DNA of 64,000 bases from Blasia pusilla (lineage: Eukaryota > Marchantiophyta > Marchantiopsida > Blasiales): assembly GCA_050084515.1 (NCBI GenBank), contig CM114273.1, positions 42,284,001-42,348,000 of the forward strand, written 5' to 3'. Each line of letters begins with the position of its first letter. Position 1 is the stretch's first letter. Positions 11,181 through 21,141 of this stretch are shown here, one piece after another. The translations under genes and the position numbers were made by a program. The notes under the pieces were generated by a model. The model searched no databases. It saw only the letters and a list, made by a program, of their open reading frames with translations, and was not told the origin of the DNA.

Positions 11181-11238
11181 GTTGGATCCCCTAACTCCGG
11201 ATAGAAAATATCACATCCCTCTGACATGACCTACTACC

Positions 11239-11646
11239 CTATACACATCTCGGACACATCCATCGTCCCGTGGGAACCACATCAAGAGGGGGGGTCAGAC
11301 ATGACATATGCCACCCTCGAGAACAACCATCACATACCAACATGGTGGTTGCACCCCTCGCAGATCTGCACAACATACACCTCAAGCCTGCAGGTACCAC
11401 TGCCAAGCTCGGATCCACCGTCCCATCTACGTTCAGAAGATGACATGGCGCACAATTGCGCACATGATCCTTCCAAACCAAACCATCTCGTCCCTCCAAC
11501 ATGAGGACTCCGGTCGGTAATACCTCGCGCACACGTAGGATAGTGCGCCCTGCAGTGACATCTAGCGTCGTGGGTGCCGCTTCTTTGTAAATACACGTAA
11601 TCTCCATGATGAAACCTCCTAATCCTCGGACGATAACCTCCTCCAC
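11239..11646 (-). CDS. PHD finger C-terminal to Ty3 integrase
   Basis: A 135-residue open stretch ending in a complete C4HC3 PHD finger at residues 90-134 (Cys 90, 93, 105, 108, His 113, Cys 116, 131, 134; core MLVCDGCSRGWHMSC). PHD fingers read histone H3 tails; at the integrase C-terminus one could steer insertion to particular chromatin, the position held by chromodomains in chromoviruses. The preceding segment (TILRVREV, HVRNCAPC) is the post-integrase region shared with the copy at 35.3-35.6 kb. A frameshift near 11,600 separates it from the integrase tail RGGGYRPRIRRFHHGDYVYL in another frame. Confidence 0.8.
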   Translation of the reverse strand: MEEVIVRGLGGFIMEITCIYKEAAPTTLDVTAGRTILRVREVLPTGVLMLEGRDGLVWKDHVRNCAPCHLLNVDGTVDPSLAVVPAGLRCMLCRSARGATTMLVCDGCSRGWHMSCLTPPLDVVPTGRWMCPRCV

Positions 11647-11672
11647 GAATGGTCGCGCACCTCAATGTATCT

Positions 11673-12473
11673 CTATCTTTGGGCAATAGCTAAGTTCTCA
11701 AAGGCCATAGGCATAACTCTACGAAAAACTTCTGCCCTTTGAGAACATGCTTGCACCCACACATTTGGATCATCAAGATCTGACACCTCCGCCATGTCAC
11801 GTCGAATCGCTGCAGGTAAATCTGGCTCTCTCCCAAAGAGCAAAAAGTACGGTGAAAATGACGCCAAGGATGCTGCCGACTAAAGCGATAACCCATAGCC
11901 AACCATGGCAATCAGAGGTCCCACTCCCTCAATCGCCCCCCCGCTGCAAGCCATACTTGCGCAATCCTCTCTTCACCGCCTCTGTACCACTCTCTCCGCC
12001 AATCCATCCGCCTCAAGATGATCCTCGACGCGGTGCGGTGATCTATCGCTGATCACACAAGGCCGAAACTCTCCCCGAATCGGTACCATGGTCGGGTCAA
12101 CACCTCCGCCGGTGCACCAAAGTGACTAAGCACACGATCTAGAAACGCATAAGTTGTTCCTCGCCGCTTTGTCCGGTAGTGCCACCAACTCTATCCGCTT
12201 GGAGAAATGCTCCACCATGACCAACTCATTACCTATGATGACGCCCATCAATGGCAAAAGTCCCGCAAAGTCTAAACTCCTCCGATAACCTAAACCCATA
12301 ATCGGCAAAGGATGTAACTGCGGAGTGGGAGCATTGAAGGATGCTCGCACTCTATCACATACCATACATCGGCCACAAATCGCTGACTTCAAGTATGCAT
12401 GCCGCGCCACCAACATCGAACGGAGTAAGTCGAAATACGCTTTACCCGAAATGTCCCAACTCCTCATGGGCAT
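11673..12473 (-). pseudogene. Ty3 integrase core and C-terminal part, degraded
   Basis: Fragments in changing frames match the copy at 35.6-36.4 kb: CGRCMVCDRVRASF (second zinc-ligand pair), LPIMGLGYRRSLDFAGLLPL (first catalytic Asp region), MVEHFSKRIELVALPDKA, then SPYFLLFGREPDLPAAIRRD further on. The segment that should carry LTDQGTEF reads LTRPWYRFG, so the second catalytic Asp region is destroyed. Not functional. Confidence 0.75.
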
Positions 12474-12735
12474 GTCGCACTACACGTGCTCGCTGGGAAG
12501 GATGAGGTACCACTCGTATCCTACCATCTCCCCATACCCGCAAAATGTGAGTCCCCTCCCACTTGAACCTCTTGGCTCTCAGAGGGCAGATATGTTCTCC
12601 AAAATGTACGTTGGAGAACATATCTGACTCTACTGCAAGTGTCGTACTACTCGCAGCATCTCCCAAAACATCCCTGACCTCGGATCTTGCAATCCAAATT
12701 CTCGGCCAGCTGATGAATGACCGTGACATGGCCAT
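12442..12735 (-). pseudogene. Methyltransferase-integrase fusion at a deletion junction
   Basis: The minus strand starts in the methyltransferase (GWPCH, Cys codon 12,726-12,728, in one frame; FWEMLRVVRHLQ; then ILENI) and passes within a few bases into the integrase N-terminal region (GTHILRVWGDGRIRVV, then VRHAHEELGHFG with the His pair of the HHCC finger). The methyltransferase C-terminus, reverse transcriptase and RNase H are absent. An inverted repeat marks the junction at 12,588-12,625. Confidence 0.65.
12588..12625. repeat. Perfect 15-bp inverted repeat at the deletion junction
   Basis: AGATATGTTCTCCAA and its exact reverse complement flank the 8-base loop AATGTACG. It lies where methyltransferase sequence meets integrase sequence. 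Confidence 0.85.
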
Positions 12736-12742
12736 CCAGCAA

Positions 12743-13336
12743 TCACCAAATGAATGGTGCCAACTCTATCCAGATCCTGCGCCCCCACCAAAGATATGTC
12801 GGCGGGTAGCGTATGCTGGTATCCCCGTCATGCAGATCATCGACAACAACTCGGGATACCTGGACCAATCTCGCCACGTGACGTAATGATACTCGCCGCG
12901 CAGTCTCATCTCTCTCCACATAAAGGTACTGATGCACCCGTATGCCCGCCTGCAATATGGCCGCCAATCCGGTGCTAATCCCTCTGAAGAGATCTAACAC
13001 CCTAACACCCTCCTCTGGGCACTGCCACACAACAGGTGTGGTATCTAGTGGGGTCATCGTCTCCACTCCAAGAGCCCGATCGACACGTGACTCTCGCTGC
13101 TCAGGGATAAAAACATGACTCCACGCCTGCCTCATGAGGTCGTCGGCACTCCTGTGTAGCTCTCGAGTCATACCCCATAATGGTGAAGAGGCATCGCTAA
13201 CATGGGAAGAGACACCCGCCATGGCCTGTCTCTCCGTGGGACTATCCGCTACTGGGACATCCTCCGCATGTGCATTCCCCTCCAACAACTCTCCTAGCCA
13301 GCTAACACTACCTGTGAAAGCCGCCAACGTGGTCAC
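12743..13336 (-). pseudogene. Protease tail and methyltransferase motif I of family-2 Ty3
   Basis: Open for 197 residues. The first part matches the linker after the plus-strand protease (FTGSVSWLGELLEGNAHAED compares with FSGVVTWPGDFLEDN). Residues 113-121 are the SAM-binding motif I, here VLDLFRGIS, with Arg for the first Gly of the usual FGG. QAGIRVHQYLYVERDETARR then matches the plus-strand copy. The last 35 or so residues leave the conserved frame. Finding the same protease-methyltransferase order in a second element shows the domain is an inherited part of this Ty3 lineage. Confidence 0.75.
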
Positions 13337-13339
13337 AGA

Positions 13340-13800
13340 CTCGCCTCGTGATCAACCACCTCGTCTCGCAAACTGCACGGGTAACTGACTCATCCGACCG
13401 TCACCTGACCGCCATCCTGGCCGATAAGCAACGGTCTCCTCTCAGAAGTCAAGGATGAATCCTAGGGGATATAACACTGTACTCCCCACCAACACATCGT
13501 ACGACTCAGCTGGTGTCGTAATCGCACGTGTGCACACCATAGCACTATCTGTCGCATCCTCTCGCTGGACTCTCACAACAATCTCTTGTCGAGTCATATA
13601 CTGAGTGGGTGATATGCCCCCAATCGAGGTCTGTATCTGGAAGGGACAAGGCTCAATGTCGGCCTTCCGTTACCCCAACGCTAAACACGCCGCCTTCCCT
13701 AACATCAAGGGTTGCGCTCCCGAATCAAGTAGGACGCGCTGCAGGTGGTATACCGTCCCCGCCGGACTAACCAAGCGAAAATACTCACTCGGTTATCGGT
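13340..13800 (-). pseudogene. Ty3 aspartic protease, family 2
   Basis: Minus-strand translation gives RVLLDSGAQPLMLGKAA and PCPFQIQTSIGG, matching the plus-strand protease at 8907. At least one in-frame stop interrupts it and a stop separates it from the following linker. The catalytic Asp-Ser-Gly is kept. Confidence 0.7.
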
Positions 13801-13804
13801 AACA

Positions 13805-14431
13805 CTACTCCAGTGTCACCACTGCTCGCTCTATGGCCGGTTGAGCTGGCATATCTACCAACTTCGCCGCCGCCGTATGCCATGACTCTGTGGGGAACGT
13901 CCCAAGCACCGGCTCTGAGGGCAAGTCCACCACCTCCTCAACTACCTCTGAACAAGAAGCACTCATCTCTCCACGCTCACACAACATGGCGGCCAACCGG
14001 AACACCTCATCTGGTCCAACTCCCAACGTCGCCAACTCTAAGGCGGAAAATAGCGGAGTCCGACTCACTCTAGTGGCCACCTCCAACACTATAGTCGACA
14101 TTGACTCCGCTCGAGCCGGCGTAGGAGTTGTCACTCCAACTCCTCGTGACGTCGACGTAGGTGCCTGAACTGTAGGCACCGCTGGTCGTCGAGGCACCAT
14201 CGATGGTGTGTGTAGTGCCTCCGACAATGTGAACGATTGTGGAACCCTGGCCTGCCGCCCATCGGTCCCCTCTGGTGGGTCAATCTCAACTCCACCTCTC
14301 GATGGCTTAGTGCCTCTCGCAGCACCCCGAGTCACCACTGCAGCTGCCTCAACCTGGGCTGCACTACACATGAATCCCATATTGGCGAGATCCTCACCCG
14401 GGTCAAGGTAAGAGGTAGAGACAGGGGTCAC
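13805..14431 (-). CDS. Ty3 gag-protease linker region, family 2
   Basis: A 208-residue open stretch matching 8388-8887 of the plus-strand element: GRQARVPQSFTLSEALHTPS, SRTPLFSALELATLGVG and FRLAAMLCERGEMSA all have counterparts there. No enzyme motif is visible. It is Ala/Thr/Ser-rich and probably a flexible spacer between nucleocapsid and protease. The conserved LSEALHTPSMVP string also recurs in the third gag (32.45 kb). Confidence 0.6.
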   Translation of the reverse strand: MTPVSTSYLDPGEDLANMGFMCSAAQVEAAAVVTRGAARGTKPSRGGVEIDPPEGTDGRQARVPQSFTLSEALHTPSMVPRRPAVPTVQAPTSTSRGVGVTTPTPARAESMSTIVLEVATRVSRTPLFSALELATLGVGPDEVFRLAAMLCERGEMSASCSEVVEEVVDLPSEPVLGTFPTESWHTAAAKLVDMPAQPAIERAVVTLE

Positions 14432-14621
14432 ACTAGCCGCCGCAGCCTGCCTTCCTAAGCCGCATCATCGTCATGGCGGCAATCCTCCGCTCCAATCGAT
14501 CGATGCGTGAGAGAAGTGCCGGCTCGTGTTCTGCTCCATCTCCTTTGGCTGGTGGTGGTCCTCTACCACCACGCCCAGAAGAACTCCCCGACCTCCTCCA
14601 GACGGCCGCCCAGGCCTCGGC

Positions 14622-15055
14622 CTACCTCTGGACGTGCCCCTCGGCGAAGGTCAAAACATCTATCCCTAGTGTGACCATATCTGTGGCAATGGTCACACTG
14701 GTGCTATGGTGGGGCCATCCTCTGTGGCTCCTACGCAATCGGAGGCGCGGGTGGTCCTCTCCCATGCTGTGGGCAGTCTCTTTGCCTATGGGATCCTCCA
14801 CACGTCCAACAAGACCACATCGGTCCCTGCTGGGCAACATATGTAGGTGCGGGTCGTTGCCTCATAGGCTCACGGTACCCACCCTGCTCTCTAGGTACAC
14901 TGGCCCGCTCCTGTGGTACTGGTGCTCGCTGTGGCACCGGTGGGGTCACCGCCGCTCGTGGACCCGTCGACTCTCGAGAAAATCCAGCGGTCACTACCTG
15001 CTCCTAATTCATGTTGAGCTCAATACGCTCAGACAACTCTGTCTCACCAGGTAAT
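14622..15055 (-). pseudogene. gag: Ty3 gag zinc-knuckle region, family 2
   Basis: Reading leftward: LSERIELNM (end of gag core), EQVVTAGFSRES, a Gln/Pro/Arg-rich stretch, then the knuckle CWTCGGSHRQRDC, spacing CX2CX3HX4C. The usual retroviral knuckle is CX2CX4HX4C. The same short spacing is seen in the plus-strand gag (7930) with its second Cys lost. A stop follows LNM. Confidence 0.65.
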
Positions 15056-17114
15056 ACATGGCCAGCACACAACCCAGGTGAAACTGTTGCTAGTTCCACC
15101 TGTTCGATCCCATGTAAGAGCTTAGGGCCAGATCAGAAGATCAGATCTGCAAGATATACTCCTTAACTACTGTAAACCCCACCTCTTTACCTTAAGAGGC
15201 TTGGGGAACTCTCTCCACTTTAGTATCACAATCCTATCCTCACCCTACTGACCAAAACTCCTTCCTTTCTCGTGAGTGCTTTGAGTGGAGTGGCCAGTGG
15301 AACCCAACAAGCACACTCTACTTAGAATTCACAGTCAAGGATGACCACGGCAAAGATAAGGTCCTCCAATGTGTTGCCTTGGACTAGTTGAATATACCAA
15401 GGCATCCTCTAAAGTACAACCGACTCCTAACCGATCAGGTAGTGCAATCACCTTCTTCTTCTCCTCGTACCTTGCTGATCTTTGTTCTCCCTTCTTGTTA
15501 GGGTAGTAGGAGACTTAACAAAGTTGAACCCATGGTCTTCTACCTACATGGGAGCTCAAGCATGACCCCTCTCTCTCTCCACTCACTAACTCTTATCACT
15601 TACAGACACCGGGAAGTCCAAGTTGTCACACCCGAAGTAATCATGTGATTGGTGTCAAAGGCCAAGCTTAGGTGGGCGTAAGCCAAGCTTTCCAAGCACA
15701 CCTTGGTGGAGCACAATCTTGGAACCCAAGCTTGCCTCCCCTCTTGGTAGATCCTCTTGTCCTCTCCCTCGCACTTTTGAATGATTAGTTGAATCATCTC
15801 CAAGAATCTCCCTTCATCAAGCCCTCCCCAACTCATCACTCAATCATGCACATACTCGGATACAAGGCAATGGTGTGAACTCATTTCACGGGCTACCTCC
15901 TGTGTATCACAAAATCATAGAGTACATGAGAGACCTTCTTAGTCTCGGCCCCCCTTCAAGCACACTACCTAGACACGGGAGCACAAAAAGGTCTTTGGTT
16001 AGCTTGGCTCAAGAGATCGAGTGTCTACTAGCCAACAAAGATGTCTATGCCCGCCTTCAAGCAAACCCACCAGAGTATTTATAAGTGAAGTTGAGAGCCC
16101 TCTTCTTCCTTGAGCTTCTCCGGTATTCTGGGTTCCTACCTTCCTAAAAATCTACCTCCCCTAAGCATCTACTCCAAGGCATCTATGCCTGAAATTTCGA
16201 CCTCATCTACTTTTGAACTGTTCTCACTAGCATTTCCCAAGCTTGCTTCTTCTCAAGCTGGTTCAAGATTCCCTTGGGTGCTCCTCACTGATCTCACTGA
16301 TCTCCTCATTTGCTCCTCACCTGATCTCACCCGATCTCCTCAATTTGCTAATTACTTCCCTGCTTTGCTCCTCACACGATCATTACTTCCCTGTTGCTCC
16401 TCACCGATCTCACCTGATCTCCTCACCTGATCTCCTCAATTGTTCCTCGATCTCACCTGATCTCCTCCTGATAATTACTTCCCTCGCTGCTCCTCACCGA
16501 TCTCACTGATCTCACCCGATCTCCTCGGTGATAATTACTTCCCTGCTTTGCTCCTCACCGATAAGGCCTAAACAATCGAATGTGTAGCTTTCCGAAACTT
16601 TTGGGGTCGACTATCGTACATCAAAGACACCATGTCCCCTCCTTCATTGGATCATGTTGTATTCGGTTATCAAACCTCATCTTCCTTTGGTCCGAACGGC
16701 CTTGGTCTTCTCTAATCCGCCTTTTCTCCTCCTCTAGGGCATCAATCATATCTAGCCTACTATCTTTGCCACCTTAAGTTGGAAGTGCCCTTCTAGAGTA
16801 TGATGGGTCTTCAACTCCAACTCTACTACCGGGAGAGGGTTCGCCCATACACCAAGAAGTAGGGACTTTTCCTATGGTGCTTCTTCTCTTGAGTTGTAAG
16901 CATGGACACCAAGCTAATTTCTGTCCCAACTCGATATGTGAGCGCCACTATCTTGGTCCGAATGGCACCAATGATCCCATTTTAATTGCAGATTGTTGTT
17001 CTAGCTCCTTCTACTCACCTAACTAGAGTCCCAAAAGTATCTAACACACATGGGAGCCACTCATGAAGGGGCGCACAAACTCAAAGACCACCTCGAATGT
17101 GGGCTTCATTTGTG
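15056..17114 (-). mobile_element. Insertion splitting the family-2 gag, with a possible Ty3 pol end
   Basis: Gag homology stops at 17,115 (RRRVRDAVL) and resumes at about 15,055 (LSERIELNM), leaving 2.06 kb of unrelated sequence. On its minus strand near 16,830-16,900 I read KSPYFLVYGR and VELELKTHHTLE, like the end of a Ty3 integrase in broken frames. The rest (15.06-16.6 kb) has no domain; 15,875-16,084 plus holds a 69-residue frame I do not recognise. Confidence 0.4.
16280..16570. repeat. Degenerate TGATCTC / GCTCCTCAC repeat tract
   Basis: Short units such as CTGATCTCCTCA, GCTCCTCACCGATCTCAC and AATTACTTCCCTGCT recur irregularly many times over 290 bp. Confidence 0.75.
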
Positions 17115-17945
17115 TGAATCAACACCGCATCTCGGACTCTCCTCCGTAGTTCTCGGTCCAGAACCCCGTACCAATACTAGACTGACTGCGCCTCAGTCAC
17201 TCCAAACGTAGCAATGATCATCCTCCTCATGCGTGTGAAGGCCTCTCTCAGACTCTCACCCGATCGCCGCTGAAAATCTCAGAGATTCTTGAGCTTGTTT
17301 GCAGACGCCGGTAGCTCTTCCCCAACCGCCGGAAGAACTCCATTGTGGGGCAAGTGGGTGGCCCTCTACCACTAGAGGTCTCGCCACATCGCTCGTGTCA
17401 CCGCCCTCCTCTCCATCTAGTCTCCGGCCGATGGTGTGGGTCTCTCTCCTCTCACAATCCCATCATATGCCTCGCGACCACTAGTGGACACATACCCGGA
17501 GCCCACTACATCCTCCAGGCATCGATCTCTCGAATATAGTGATCGAAACTCCATGTAGTCATCCATCGGAGGACCCTCCAAGTGCTGGAACAACCCCTTC
17601 CATGCCATGAAAGGGTTGAACCGTGTCGGGGTCCGTATCTCCTGGAAGTCGCACCATGTGTCGAACTCCTGGATGAAATCATCTAAGTCAATGGTGCCCA
17701 CTACACCCGAGAAACGACGCATGCCCCAATGGCCCATGTCGTCCATCTCCTGCCAAGTACTACTGTCTCTGTCGGTGATCTCATCACCAGACCCAGTGTC
17801 CAGTGATGACGATCCAGTCACGGATGGATGTCGAGGGAGCTCCTCACTAGTAACCCCTCGGTATCTCACTCCACTCCGTGTCACACCACTACCGCTGCTC
17901 GCACTACCCCGTTCTTCCAAACCCTGGAAGAACGCCGTGATGACA
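17115..17945 (-). pseudogene. gag: Ty3 gag N-terminal half, family 2
   Basis: The minus strand carries SGVTRSGVRYRG at the N-terminus, TIDLDDFIQEFDTWCD, NPFMAWKGLFQHLEGPPMDD (showing Trp where the plus-strand copy has a stop), and after a frame change RRSGESLREAFTRMRR and TEAQSV. It is cut at 17,115 by the 2.06-kb insertion. An upstream FVITAFFQGL matches the AFVITELSSGL start of the plus-strand gag, but no ATG is kept there. Confidence 0.75.
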
Positions 17946-19073
17946 AACCCTGTCTCACCCGCTCAAGCACTCAGACTCACCGAGAGTCTCCCACACGCCT
18001 CACTAGCTCACCTATGCTAACCTCAATCTCGTGATGACATACCCGGCCTCACGCACGCTCAACACTCGGGCTCACCATGAGCCTCCCAACTGACTCACCT
18101 AACCTAGCGACACACTCTCGGGTCATACACGCGACCCCTACTCGGAAACCGCCGTATATCCACCAACATGCTACACATGAAAAAAATCTACACTCGTCAC
18201 CATCACTGCACCCATCTAGCACCAGCTACTACCCGATACCTAGCACTCTCAATCATACACGACAAGTGCGGGAAAAGGAACTCGAATGGGAACCTGATCA
18301 CGCCCTCCAACCTGCTGCACCGTCAATATGCACTCCTCCGCATGATATGAGAATCTCCGCCACATAACACTCCCCTCGACCAACACGTCGATCCTCCCGT
18401 CAACAGATGCGGACAACCCGTCGGCATCATGCACACTGCCCCTCCATCGTAAACTCTCGCAACCTTGTCGCGCCCCAAAACATCATGTCGCACAAACCTC
18501 TCTGTCTATCCCCACGCGCGGTATGTAACGTGACTCACCCTGGTCGGCTCCCACTCATGTCCGGAAAATCTCAACTCACGTTCGCCCGACTAACCTCGTC
18601 TGACTTGCCAACCACGTATGCGACAACTGTCCGACCGACTATGGTCGGTGCTACCACGCCGGAGAGGGGGAAAGAATTTGGACCGCGGCCCTATGCGGGC
18701 CCCTTGGGCCCTAAATGCGCGGGGGGGGGGTCCCATGTGTCGCGCCCGTCCGCGCCCTAACCCTAAACTTTGCGACCTAACCTAGCCGTCTTTACTTGAC
18801 AGCCCCCCGACGGCTGCAAGACCCAAACCTGCCCTTTCCTTCTCTCTCGACACCCTTACTTGCATACACCCGACGCCCCACCACACGCTACACTCGGCTG
18901 TTGTCCCCCATCAATCCGCACCAGCAAAATCTGAGAAAAACGGACAGCACTTCCGCCTACGGCCTTCCGAACATAAAAATGACACAAAATGTCACACACA
19001 CGTCTCCTGGGGCTCCCCAACCGAGGCAACTCGCTTGCCTACCTGCAAACAAAGAATTCCCACCAGCCCCCTG
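17946..19073 (-). other. Leader of the family-2 Ty3 element
   Basis: About 1.1 kb between the primer site and gag with no domain; it includes a run of ten or more G at 18,720. GCACTTCCGC near 18,940 resembles GCGCTTCCGC at 34,060 and 34,190 in the other minus-strand Ty3 leader, so part of the leader may be conserved. Confidence 0.5.
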
Positions 19074-19085
19074 AGATCTTTCTCA
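19074..19085 (-). promoter_or_regulatory. Self-priming primer site, family 2
   Basis: Directly after the LTR end (TTTTTACA on the minus strand) comes TGAGAAAGAT. With the last LTR bases it forms CATGAGAAAGAT, exact complement of ATCTTTCTCATG in the LTR (19,251-19,262). That motif lies about 27 bp after a TATATAA box (19,288-19,295), where transcription should start. The LTR motif to primer-site distance (about 176 bp) matches family 1 (175 bp). Confidence 0.7.
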
Positions 19086-19565
19086 TGTAAAAATAAAGAG
19101 TAGTAAAAACGGCACACCCGGCCTAAAACTCCACTCCTCAATCTACATCGGCATATCGAGCCTCATCCACCCTGTGCTATCAAGGAATCCGGACGCTAGC
19201 ACCCTAGTCCTAGCTCACACAGATACAAGAAAGGTGCTCCAACGGCCCAACATGAGAAAGATGGCTTAGGAAAGCCATCTTCCTCTCTTATATAGGTTGG
19301 GAAGAGCCAAAAGGCTCCAACCCTAAGAATAGCCCTTCCCTTGGTAACCTGCGCGCACAGGCTACCAGGGGCAGGTGACGTGGTCAACAAGTCACCCGGT
19401 TGTAAAAGACCTCAACATGAAAGTCGACAGAAAGGATGTTCCTGACACAATGGACCTATCCTCAACCTCATCCGACACTGTGGGACAAAGTTACACTCAA
19501 GATAGTCCGCTGGCTCCTACGCCCTATCCACGATAGATCTCGGCCTATCGGCTACTCAGATGTGA
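19086..19565 (-). mobile_element. Family-2 LTR, U5-side part only
   Basis: Matches 10,552-11,028 with scattered differences and two short diverged patches. It stops at CAGATGTGA, exactly before the part present as the outer fragment at 10,413-10,549. Confidence 0.8.
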
Positions 19566-19985
19566 CACATGCCTACAGGGAAGGTGGTCTTGGGCTTGTA
19601 TGGGATTCTCATGTGCGATAGTTCATGGAGCCTAACACTGATGAGAGAGAGCGTGCGATGGGATTTGCTACTGGTGTGACAGCGGTTGCTTCCATTTCTG
19701 AGGCTTCACGACGTCATGTGTTGGGTCAGGCCATGGACTTGAATTGTTTGACCTCGATTTTGAGTCTTGGGATGGCCGAGCAGCGTCAACTTCGGACTAT
19801 GTCTATGGGTCTTCCATCCCTTGTGATGAGCTCGATGGCTACCGGGACGGTAGAGACATCGGCTGGGGGCGGGGAGAATAGTATTTTGCATCCTTGGAGT
19901 AAATGGGATGTAATGGTTGGGCATGTGGAGTTGGTTGCTCATGCTTGTGGAGGAGTTATTTGCTCACATGATGGTGTAGATAAGG
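19566..19985 (+). pseudogene. Ty3-borne C5-cytosine methyltransferase, C-terminal third
   Basis: Continuation of the domain interrupted at 10,412. AYREGGLGLVWDSH completes the target-recognition side; EPNTDERERAMGF corresponds to motif IX and RHVLGQAMDLNCLTSIL to motif X (the LGN-type motif of C5 methyltransferases). A TAG at about 19,619 interrupts the frame. With the first part the domain is about 335 residues, the size of a bare catalytic domain. From about 19,990 the sequence changes to a different gag, so the RT and integrase expected downstream are missing. Confidence 0.75.
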
Positions 19986-19989
19986 GTAT

Positions 19990-21141
19990 ACCACGATGAG
20001 TTCTCCCACAGATATGCCCAGGAGATTGAGGCATGTCGACTCTACTACGACCCACATTATGTGTCATGGACGGAGCCGTTCCTAGATGAGAAGGAGTCAC
20101 GAGAGGCTACTTCCTCTTCCACTTGTGATGTTTTAGGAGGGATCACTCGCATTGGAGCAGTTGCACCGTCTAGTTGGGTTCGTCCCAAGTTCAACCGCGT
20201 GGTTGAGTTCTTTGCTGAGTTGAGGGCGAGCTACCAGGGGGTACGGACGGAGAAGTTGCGGAGCATCCACGACTTCCAGAGGCGCCCGGGTGAGAGTTTG
20301 CGTGAGGCTTACACTCGCTTGCGCCGGTTGATCAACATCACTGAGGGGCTGACAGAGGCTCAGACTATCCAATCATGGTACGCGATGCTGGACCCAACCC
20401 TGGGGACACGAGTGCGGGAGGGGGTGCTTCTTTTGAACATCTCCCCTACGTTGAGAGATGTTTTTAGGACTTCCGAGAACATTGAGCGCAACATGGCGGA
20501 GGAGAGCGTTGCCACCATGGGTTCTGGGCAAGAGCAGTCGCAATTGTCTACACCACCTGTGCAGCAACGTGGACTCTCAGATAGGTTGACTGTGGCACCA
20601 CGAGCTCAGGGAGGATACCAGGAGGCCGTGCCACAAAGACTTGCGCCTTCATATGCGGCTTAGCAGCAGCCGCCTACTATCACTTCTTGGTCATATGGTG
20701 ATATCATCATCGCCTATCATCAGCACGATTGCACACGTCAAGGTCATGGACCTGTGCCTCAGCATGGAGGAGGAGATGGTGTTGCACCATGAGGTTATCA
20801 GTGTGACTATTGTCAGAGGTATGGACATACACGTGCCAGGTGTTTGAGTTTACATCCTGAGTTACGTCCGAACTGAGGGCCAGAGAGGGCACCACATCAA
20901 GTAGCCGGTTCGGGTGGGCCTAAAGATCGTACATCAGGTGGACCCCTTGGGGGACAAGGAGCTGGAGTTGCCTGACAGGGTGGTGGAGCTGCCCGTGGAG
21001 GGGGTAGAGTACCACCAACTAGATGCATCGAGGGAGACGCCGGACGTGAGGCTGGGATGGCTACTCAGATACAGCAGTTACAAGAGCAGATTGCCGCTGT
21101 GGCATTGAGCTTACCCGACGCCGGATTTGTGGCATCGACAT
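19990..21141 (+). pseudogene. gag: Third Ty3 gag, part 1
   Basis: Gag core RPKFNRVVEFFAELRASYQ, EKLRSIHDFQRRPGESLREA and TEAQTIQSWYAMLDP in a 200-residue open stretch (20,061-20,663), then stops. A zinc knuckle follows near 20,799: CDYCQRYGHTRARC, the regular CX2CX4HX4C spacing, unlike the other two gags. It ends next to the LTR element at 21,142; the frame resumes at 23,828 and again after MULE A at 32,396. The join to the methyltransferase near 19,985 is not in an order any element here shows, so it is a rearrangement boundary. Confidence 0.75.
21137..21141 (+). repeat. 5-bp target site duplication, left (GACAT)
   Basis: GACAT here and at 23,823-23,827 bracket the LTR element exactly. Joining the flanks keeps the gag frame open (GFVAST then SYGATTDRE). 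Confidence 0.8.

Larger units (their letters stand above)
10413..19565 (-). mobile_element. Permuted Ty3/gypsy family-2 element inserted in the methyltransferase of element 1
   Basis: On the minus strand the order is LTR piece (19,565-19,086), primer site, leader, gag, protease, methyltransferase, integrase, PHD finger, polypurine tract, full LTR (11,163-10,552), dinucleotide GT, then a second LTR start (10,549-10,413). The two outer partial LTRs are complementary halves of one LTR, broken at the same place. Removing the insert restores the host frame (PLSH joined to AYREGG). Reverse transcriptase and RNase H are missing through an internal deletion. Confidence 0.8.

Noticed and set aside
16110-16509. 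Ser/Leu/Pro-rich frames
   Set aside because: They lie on the degenerate TGATCTC repeat tract.
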